DNA from: an uncultured Rhodanobacter sp.
GTDB lineage: Bacteria > Pseudomonadota > Gammaproteobacteria > Xanthomonadales > Rhodanobacteraceae
Length of the DNA stretch: 6,899 nucleotides
NCBI GenBank assembly: GCA_937906285.1
Contig: CALCWL010000267.1
Location: 1 to 6,899, forward strand
Reading direction: 5' to 3'
Under the pieces are notes generated by a model. The model was not told the origin of the DNA and did not search any database. It saw nothing but the letters and a program-made list of their open reading frames with translations. The translations under genes were made by a program, and so were the position numbers. Of this stretch, positions 1-5,555 are shown one piece after another; within the stretch, counting starts at the first letter, position 1, and each line of letters starts with the position of its first letter.

Positions 1-2
1 CG

Positions 3-3000
3 GCGTGGCCATCGATCCGCGCCGGCCAGCACACCCTGGTCGCCGCGCCGACCGGTTCGGGCAAGACGCTGACCGCCTTCCTCGCCGCCATCGACGAACT
101 GGTGCGCGAGGGCGTGGCGCACGGCGGCGCGCTGGCCGATGCCACCACGGTGCTCTACGTGTCGCCGCTGAAGGCGCTGTCCAACGACATCCACGTCAAC
201 CTGGAAGCGCCGCTGGAAGGCATCCGCGCCGAGCTCGAGAAACTCGGCCTGCCCGACGTGGCGATCCGCACCGCGGTGCGCACCGGCGACACGCCGCAGG
301 TCGAGCGCAGCCTGCTGCGCAAGCTGCCGCCGCACATCCTGGTGACCACGCCCGAATCGCTGTACGTGCTGCTCGGCTCGGCCTCCGGCCGCTCCATGCT
401 GGCGGGCGTGCGCACGGTGATCGTGGACGAGATCCACGCCATCGCCGGCAGCAAGCGCGGCGCGCACCTGGCGCTGTCGCTGGAGCGGCTGGAGTCGCTG
501 TGCCAGCGGCGGTTGCTGCGCATCGGGCTGTCGGCGACGCAGAAGCCCATCGAAAAGATCGCCGACTTTCTGGTCGGCGCTCAACACTCCCTTCTTCCCA
601 CGGGGGAGAAGGGCGATCCGTGCACCATCATAAATACGGGCCACACCCGCCCCCGCGACCTCGCCATCGAAGTGCCGCCCGTCCCGCTGGAAGCGGTGAT
701 GTCCAACGACTGCTGGGACCTGGTCTACGACCGCCTCGCCCAGCTGGTACGCGCGCACCGCACCACCCTGGTCTTCGTCAACACGCGGCGCATGGCCGAG
801 CGCGCCGCGCGACACCTGTCCGAGCGGCTGGGCAAGGAGCACGTCGCCGCGCATCACGGCAGCCTGGCCAAGGAGCTGCGGCTGGATGCGGAGCAGCGGC
901 TCAAGCGCGGCGAACTCAAGGTGCTGGTGGCGACCGCCTCGCTGGAACTGGGCATCGACATCGGCGAGGTCGACCTGGTCTGCCAGCTCGGCTCGCCGCG
1001 CTCGATCGCCGCCTTCCTGCAGCGCGCCGGTCGTTCCGGCCACAGCATCGACGGCACGCCGAAGGCACGGCTGTTCCCGGCCACGCGCGACGACCTGGTC
1101 GAATGCACCGCCCTGCTCGACTGCGTGCGCCGCGGCGAGCTGGACGCGCTGGTGATCCCGCCACAGCCACTGGACGTGCTGGCCCAGCAGATCGTCGCCG
1201 AGGTCGCCTGCGCGGAGTGGGACGAGGATGCGCTGTACGCGCTGGTGCGCCGCGCGTATCCGTATCGCGAGCTGTCGCGCGCGGAATTCGACGCCGTGGT
1301 GCGCATGCTGGCCGAGGGCTTCACCACCCGCCAGGGCCCGCGCGCGGCCTACATCCATCGCGACGCGGTGAACCGCCAGCTGCGCCCACGGCGCGGCGCG
1401 CGGCTCACTGCGCTCACCTCCGGCGGCACCATTCCGGAGACCGCCGACTACAAGGTGGTGCTGGAGCCGCAGGCGATCATCGTGGGCACGGTGAACGAGG
1501 ATTTCGCGGTCGAGAGCATGGCCGGCGACATCTTCCAGCTCGGCAACGCCAGCTACCGCATCCAGCGCGTCGAGCGCGACCGGCTGCGGGTGGAGGACGC
1601 ACACGGCGCGCCGCCGAGCATCCCGTTCTGGCTGGGCGAGGCGCCGGGGCGCAGCGACGAGCTGTCGTTCGGCGTGTCGCGCCTGCGCGAGGAGATTTCC
1701 GCGCAGCTCGACACTGGCGGCGTATCGGCGGCGGTCACCTGGCTGCAGGATCAACTCGGCCTGCCCGAAGCCGCCGCCCAGCAACTGGTCGACTACCTCG
1801 CCCGCGCCAAGGCCGCGCTCGGCGTGCTGCCGAGCCAGCACACGCTGGTGCTGGAACGCTTCTTCGACGAATCCGGCGCGACCCAGCTGGTACTCCACAC
1901 GCCGTGGGGCAGCCGCATCAACCGCGCCTGGGGGCTGGCGCTGCGCAAGCGCTTCTGCCGCCAGTTCAACTTCGAGCTGCAGGCGGCGGCGACCGAGGAT
2001 GCGATCGTGCTGTCGCTGTCCACCAGCCACAGTTTCCCGCTGGAGGAAGTGGCGCACTACCTGCACTCGAACAGCGCCGAGCACGTGCTGGTGCAGGCCC
2101 TGCTTGACGCGCCGCTGTTCCCTGCGCGCTGGCGCTGGAATGCAGTGACCGCGCTGGCGCTGCCGCGCTTCACCGGAGGAAAGAAAACGCCGCCCCCGCT
2201 GCAACGCATGAAGAGCGAGGATCTGCTCGCCGCGGTGTTCCCCGACCAGGTCGCCTGCCTGGAGAACATCGTGGGCGAGCGCGAGGTGCCGGATCATCCG
2301 CTGGTCAACCAGACCATGCACGACTGCCTGCGCGAGGCAATGGACGTCGACGGGCTGCTGGCGATCCTGCGCCAGCTCGAAGCCGGCGAAATCGCCATCG
2401 TGGCGCGCGATCTCACCGCGCCCAGCCCGCTCGCCGCCGAAGTTCTGAACGCCGCGCCGTATGCCTTCCTCGACGACGCGCCGCTGGAAGAGCGCCGCAC
2501 CCAGGCCGTGCAAAATCGCCGCTGGAACGCCGACAGCGCCGACGACCTGGGCCGGCTCGATCCCGACGCGATCGCCGCCGTGCGCGAGGAAGCCTGGCCG
2601 CAGGTGCGCGACGCGGACGAAATGCACGAGGCGCTGACCCTGCTGGGCTTCGTCACCGCCACGGAGGTCGACGCCAACACCGGCTGGGCCGAGCGATTGC
2701 AGGCGCTCGCCGGGGCAAGGCGCGCGACACGCCTCACCGACGTGTGGACCACTGCGGAAAAATTGCCGCTGTGGCTGGCACTGCACCCCGCCGCCAGCAT
2801 GCAACCGACGATCGCCGCGCCGGCCGAATACGCCGCGCAGGCGTGGACGCGCGAGGACGCGCTGCTGGAGCTGGTGCGCCACCGCCTCGGCGGGCTCGGT
2901 CCCGTGACCGTTCGGGAACTGGCGCAGTCGATGCACGTCGACGCGGGCGAGATCGAGCAGGCGCTGCTGCGGCTGCAGTCCGAAGGCTACGTGATGCAGG

Positions 3001-4238
3001 GCCGCTTCAGCGCGGATGCGGCCGACACCGAATGGTGCGAGCGGCATCTGCTGGCGCGCATCCACCGCTACACCATCGGCCGGCTGCGGCGCGAGATCGA
3101 GCCGGTGAGCCGGCGCGCGCTGATGCGCTTCCTGTTCGACTGGCAACACGTGTCCTCGGCCACGAAGCTGAGCGGGCCGGATGCACTGGCCGCCACGCTG
3201 GCGCAGCTGGAAGGCTACGAGGCCGCGGCCGGTGCGTGGGAAGCGGAGATCCTGCCGGCGCGCGTCGAGGACTATTCGATCAGCTGGCTGGACGAACTGT
3301 GCCGCGCCGGCCGCATCGTCTGGAGCCGCCTGCGCGCGGGCAGCGGCGGTGGCGGCGGGCCGGTGCGCAGCACGCCGATCGTGCTGTTGCCGCGGCGCGA
3401 GATGGCCGTCTGGACGTCCGTGGCCACGGGCGACCCGCAGCAGATCCTGTTGTCCTCGCGCGCCCAGGCCGTCGCCGACGCGCTGCAGGAGCGCGGCGCG
3501 CTGTTCTTCGACGAACTGCTGGACGCCACCCGGCTGTTGCGCACCGAACTGGAAGACGCGCTGGGCGAACTGGTCGCTGCCGGCCGGATCAGCGCGGACA
3601 GCTTCGCCGGCCTGCGCGCCCTGCTGCTGCCGGCGGCGAAGCGCGACGGGGCACGCCACCGGCGCGTGCGCCGACACACTTTCGGCGGCATCGAGGATGC
3701 GGGACGCTGGTCGCTGGCGCGCGGCGCGACGACGGGCAAAGTCGAACCCGAGGCCATCGAACACATCGCCCGCGCCCTGCTGCGCCGCCACGGCGTGGTG
3801 TTCTGGAAGCTGCTGGAACGCGAGGCGCCGTGGCTGCCATCGTGGCGCGAACTGCTGCGCGTGTACCACCGCCTGGAGGCGCGCGGCGAGATCCGCGGCG
3901 GGCGTTTCGTCGAAGGCCTGGTCGGCGAGCAGTTCGCCCTGCCCGAGGCCATCGCGCCGCTGCGCGCCGTGCGCTCGCGTGCGGACGACGGCGAGCTGGT
4001 CTGCCTCAGCGGCAGCGATCCGCTGAACCTGGTCGGCACCGTGCTGGTCGGCGACAAGGTGCCGGCGCTGGCCGGCTCGCGCGTGCTGTACCGCGACGGC
4101 ATGCCGATCGCCGCGCTGGTCGGCGGCAAGCCGGCGGCGCTGATCGAGCTGTCCGCCGCCGAGTGGCAGGGCGCGCGTGCGGTGTTGCTGCGCCACCCGT
4201 CGTCGACACCGGATGCCGCGGTACGACAGGCATCCTGA
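3..4238 (+). CDS. lhr: Lhr-type ATP-dependent DNA helicase, full-length form, 5'-truncated by the window edge
   Basis: Superfamily 2 helicase of the Lhr family, a 3'-5' ssDNA translocase linked to DNA repair. The reading frame is open from base 3, so the gene starts upstream; a GTG at 102 is not the real start because Walker A lies before it. Counting the codon at 3 as residue 1, I see motif I APTGSGKT (15-22), motif Ia YVSPLKALSND, TTPESL, motif II DEIH (142-145), SAT (177-179), motif IV TLVFVNTRR (255-263), motif V ATASLELGIDIG (about 310-321) and motif VI QRAGRSGH (340-347). PFWLGE holds Trp543, probably the equivalent of the Trp shown to couple ATPase and helicase activity in mycobacterial Lhr. 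The Lhr core is followed by a long C-terminal region ending in the family-typical DPLNLVG and VLYRDG blocks. In E. coli this region is reported to have uracil-DNA glycosylase activity. The 1411 visible residues fit full-length Lhr (about 1400-1540), so probably only a few dozen N-terminal residues are missing. Odd points are a palindromic insertion near residues 194-205 and a glycine run near 1115-1120. Confidence 0.96.
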   Translation, partial: AWPSIRAGQHTLVAAPTGSGKTLTAFLAAIDELVREGVAHGGALADATTVLYVSPLKALSNDIHVNLEAPLEGIRAELEKLGLPDVAIRTAVRTGDTPQVERSLLRKLPPHILVTTPESLYVLLGSASGRSMLAGVRTVIVDEIHAIAGSKRGAHLALSLERLESLCQRRLLRIGLSATQKPIEKIADFLVGAQHSLLPTGEKGDPCTIINTGHTRPRDLAIEVPPVPLEAVMSNDCWDLVYDRLAQLVRAHRTTLVFVNTRRMAERAARHLSERLGKEHVAAHHGSLAKELRLDAEQRLKRGELKVLVATASLELGIDIGEVDLVCQLGSPRSIAAFLQRAGRSGHSIDGTPKARLFPATRDDLVECTALLDCVRRGELDALVIPPQPLDVLAQQIVAEVACAEWDEDALYALVRRAYPYRELSRAEFDAVVRMLAEGFTTRQGPRAAYIHRDAVNRQLRPRRGARLTALTSGGTIPETADYKVVLEPQAIIVGTVNEDFAVESMAGDIFQLGNASYRIQRVERDRLRVEDAHGAPPSIPFWLGEAPGRSDELSFGVSRLREEISAQLDTGGVSAAVTWLQDQLGLPEAAAQQLVDYLARAKAALGVLPSQHTLVLERFFDESGATQLVLHTPWGSRINRAWGLALRKRFCRQFNFELQAAATEDAIVLSLSTSHSFPLEEVAHYLHSNSAEHVLVQALLDAPLFPARWRWNAVTALALPRFTGGKKTPPPLQRMKSEDLLAAVFPDQVACLENIVGEREVPDHPLVNQTMHDCLREAMDVDGLLAILRQLEAGEIAIVARDLTAPSPLAAEVLNAAPYAFLDDAPLEERRTQAVQNRRWNADSADDLGRLDPDAIAAVREEAWPQVRDADEMHEALTLLGFVTATEVDANTGWAERLQALAGARRATRLTDVWTTAEKLPLWLALHPAASMQPTIAAPAEYAAQAWTREDALLELVRHRLGGLGPVTVRELAQSMHVDAGEIEQALLRLQSEGYVMQGRFSADAADTEWCERHLLARIHRYTIGRLRREIEPVSRRALMRFLFDWQHVSSATKLSGPDALAATLAQLEGYEAAAGAWEAEILPARVEDYSISWLDELCRAGRIVWSRLRAGSGGGGGPVRSTPIVLLPRREMAVWTSVATGDPQQILLSSRAQAVADALQERGALFFDELLDATRLLRTELEDALGELVAAGRISADSFAGLRALLLPAAKRDGARHRRVRRHTFGGIEDAGRWSLARGATTGKVEPEAIEHIARALLRRHGVVFWKLLEREAPWLPSWRELLRVYHRLEARGEIRGGRFVEGLVGEQFALPEAIAPLRAVRSRADDGELVCLSGSDPLNLVGTVLVGDKVPALAGSRVLYRDGMPIAALVGGKPAALIELSAAEWQGARAVLLRHPSSTPDAAVRQAS
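589..613. repeat. Intragenic palindromic (REP-like) repeat inside lhr
   Basis: CCCTTCTTCCC (589-599) pairs with GGGGAGAAGGG (603-613) across a three-base ACG loop. The result is an 11-bp stem with one G-T wobble. The palindrome is read in frame as residues of HSLLPTGEKGD, in the linker after helicase motif III. In Lhr proteins as I remember them, the segment FLVGA runs almost directly into a C-x-I-V/I-x-x-GH motif, so about 9-12 residues look inserted. Codon use also changes here: CTT CTT is followed shortly by ATA AAT, in a gene that otherwise prefers C/G-ending codons. The sequence resembles the CCCTTCTCCC-loop-GGGAGAAGGG repeats scattered between genes of Xanthomonadaceae and relatives. 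The pairing is seen directly; the assignment to a repeat family is from memory. Confidence 0.6.
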
Positions 4239-4396
4239 TGGGTTGCCTGCCGGTGCTGCTGCTGTTTCCGCTGGGCGCCGGCGTGGGCTACGTGGTCGGT
4301 GACGACGCCGGTGCGCTGTGGGGCGCCGGCATCGGCGTGGTGCTCGGGTTGTTGCTGATGGGGCTGCTGATCCGCGCCATGCGCCAGCGACAGTAA
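4238..4396 (+). CDS. Small hydrophobic membrane protein (52 aa), coupled to lhr
   Basis: The start ATG (4238-4240) shares one base with the lhr stop TGA (4236-4238). This TGATG junction suggests translation by ribosomes finishing lhr. The upstream sequence offers only a weak Shine-Dalgarno-like ACAGG. The product begins MGCLPVLLLFPLGAGVGYVV, continues through a short GDDAGALW turn, has a second hydrophobic stretch (about residues 28-45) rich in Gly and Leu, and ends in the basic tail RAMRQRQ. This reads as a two-helix hairpin in the inner membrane, with the basic tail probably cytoplasmic. Spaced glycines in both helices (GAGVGY, GAGIG) could allow tight helix packing. Cys3 is too close to the N-terminus to be a lipobox. 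I do not recognise a named family. Similar short conserved hypothetical proteins may occur in related genera. The natural stop, the TAA at 4394, and the sensible membrane topology support it as a real gene; the function is unknown. Confidence 0.72.
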   Translation: MGCLPVLLLFPLGAGVGYVVGDDAGALWGAGIGVVLGLLLMGLLIRAMRQRQ

Positions 4397-4406
4397 CCCT
4401 GCAGGG
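4397..4406. repeat. Perfect 10-bp palindrome directly after the small ORF stop
   Basis: CCCTGCAGGG is fully self-complementary and begins at the base after the TAA stop of the small membrane protein gene. It has no loop, so it would form at most a weak hairpin. It may be the outer edge of the larger nested structure that follows or a chance palindrome in GC-rich DNA. Confidence 0.4.
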
Positions 4407-4455
4407 CAGGCACGGCCCGCCGCTTTCGGCGAAAAGGCCGGCGCGCATTGCCTGC
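4406..4455. terminator. Nested inverted repeat between convergent genes, probable bidirectional terminator
   Basis: Three stems are nested. The inner is CGCCG (4418-4422) with CGGCG (4427-4431) around a CTTT loop. The middle, CGGCC (4413-4417) with GGCCG (4436-4440), continues it apart from an AAAA bulge (4432-4435). The outer is GCAGGC (4406-4411) with GCCTGC (4450-4455). The structure fills the gap between the plus-strand lhr unit and the minus-strand nagX unit, where transcripts from both sides should end. No clear run of T follows the stem on either strand, so a classical intrinsic terminator is not certain. It could instead be a REP-like element that blocks readthrough or protects 3' ends. 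Confidence 0.5.
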
Positions 4456-4456
4456 G

Positions 4457-5527
4457 CTACAGCTTGAGGTAAATGCTTCGCCTGTCCATTGCCCACACCA
4501 CCAGCCACCAGCACGCCACGAAGAGCACGGCGAACGCCAGCGACGGAACATAGGGTCCGAAACGGGGTGTCATCCAGTCGGCGAGCAGCGCGCGATACCA
4601 ATCCGTTTGCCCCAATCCGGGCAGCACGATCTGCATGATTTCCGAGCCGGCATAGGCGGCGATGGCGTTGACGCCGAAGCGCCGGCCCAGCGCCGGCCAG
4701 CCGCGCCGCTCGACCAGCCAGTGGAAGGCCAGCAGCGCCAGCACCGCCCAGCCGGCTGTCCACAGCACGAACGAGGGCGTCCACAGGTTTTTGTTGAACG
4801 GCAGCGCCAGCGACCACAGCGCACCGAGCGTCAGACCCAGCAATCCGGCGAGCAGCAGCGCCCTGAGCCGTTCGCATCGCAACCAGCAGCCCGCGCGCAG
4901 GCCAAGCAAGGTGGTGGCCAGCGCGGGCAGCGTGCCGAGCAGGCCTTCCGGATCGTGGCCGCGGCCGCTGAGCGGATCGGTCGACCACACGTAGTGTCCG
5001 AACACCGCGCTGTCGGTGCGGCTGACGATGTTGGCCCACGGTGCCAGCGTGCCGCCGAGTTCGAGCAGGCCCCAGTAGCCGAGCAGCAGCAAGGCAATCG
5101 CGCACCATTGCGTGCGCGGCCGCGTGTGGATGGCGAACAGCGCCACCGCGGCGAAGCACACGCCGATCCGCTGCAGCACACCGGGAATGCGCATGGCGCG
5201 ATCCGGCAGCAGCCACGCCGCCAGCAGGTTGATGGCCAGGCCGAGCAGCACGATGCGCGCGGCGCGCCACATCGCCGCACGGCTCAGCCCGGCGGCGGAC
5301 GCGCCACGCTCCAGCCGCGGCAGGATGGCCAGCGCCACCGACACGCCGACCACGAACAGGAAGAACGGGAAGATCAGGTCGGTCGGCGTGCAGCCGTTCC
5401 ACGCCGCATGCTCCAGCGGCCAGTACACGTGGCTCCAGTCGCCCGGGTCGTTGACCAGCAGCATCGCGGCCACGGTGCAGCCGCGGAAGGCGTCGAGCGA
5501 GGCGAGGCGTCCGGATCGCGTGTTCAT
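4457..5527 (-). CDS. nagX: NagX/HGSNAT-like multi-pass membrane acetyltransferase
   Basis: Integral membrane protein of 356 aa related to human heparan-alpha-glucosaminide N-acetyltransferase (HGSNAT), which moves acetyl groups across a membrane onto terminal glucosamine. The bacterial homologue NagX belongs to GlcNAc-utilisation gene sets in Xanthomonas, but its exact reaction is poorly defined. Family marks seen: N-terminal RLASLDAFRG with MLLVN (residues 7-26), HAAWNGCTPTDLIFPFFLF (40-58), PGVLQRIG (115-122), DPEGLLGTLPA (192-202), PFNKNLWTPSFVLWTAG (243-259) and a C-terminal IYLKL. His40 in HAAWNG probably corresponds to the active-site His of HGSNAT. About ten hydrophobic segments are visible, as in this family. 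I chose the ATG at 5527 because it gives the standard N-terminus; the upstream extension to 5593 overlaps the preceding gene and is arginine-rich without family features. No good Shine-Dalgarno site precedes it, and it lies 28 bases after the GH20 stop, so co-transcription is likely. The gene is complete and looks intact. Confidence 0.9.
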   Translation of the reverse strand: MNTRSGRLASLDAFRGCTVAAMLLVNDPGDWSHVYWPLEHAAWNGCTPTDLIFPFFLFVVGVSVALAILPRLERGASAAGLSRAAMWRAARIVLLGLAINLLAAWLLPDRAMRIPGVLQRIGVCFAAVALFAIHTRPRTQWCAIALLLLGYWGLLELGGTLAPWANIVSRTDSAVFGHYVWSTDPLSGRGHDPEGLLGTLPALATTLLGLRAGCWLRCERLRALLLAGLLGLTLGALWSLALPFNKNLWTPSFVLWTAGWAVLALLAFHWLVERRGWPALGRRFGVNAIAAYAGSEIMQIVLPGLGQTDWYRALLADWMTPRFGPYVPSLAFAVLFVACWWLVVWAMDRRSIYLKL

Positions 5528-5555
5528 GTCGCGCCGTGCCGCACATGCGACGCGC

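Noticed and set aside
5..2107. A 700-codon open frame overlapping the first half of lhr in another frame
   Set aside because: Its translation is dominated by Arg, Ala, Gly and Pro with no recognisable domain. It is a product of high GC content opposite a real gene carrying all helicase motifs.
3343..3362. Glycine-codon run in lhr considered as a repeat or slippage site
   Set aside because: The GGT/GGC codons are mixed, the run is short and the frame continues normally into conserved sequence, so it is most likely a flexible loop.
3272..4129. A 285-codon minus-strand open frame antisense to the lhr 3' region
   Set aside because: It is Ser/Arg/Pro-rich and lies opposite the conserved Lhr C-terminal blocks. 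It is best explained as a GC-driven shadow frame.
2744..4237. Long open frame leading into the small membrane protein
   Set aside because: The part inside lhr is Arg/Ala-rich and lacks protein-like features. Only the last 52 codons, from the ATG at 4238, have a plausible hydrophobic pattern, so only those are annotated.
1..4238. Possibility that this helicase belongs to a defence island or is the short ligase-associated Lhr variant
   Set aside because: The protein carries the long C-terminal region of full-length Lhr. No nuclease, methyltransferase, ligase or phosphoesterase gene is next to it in the window.
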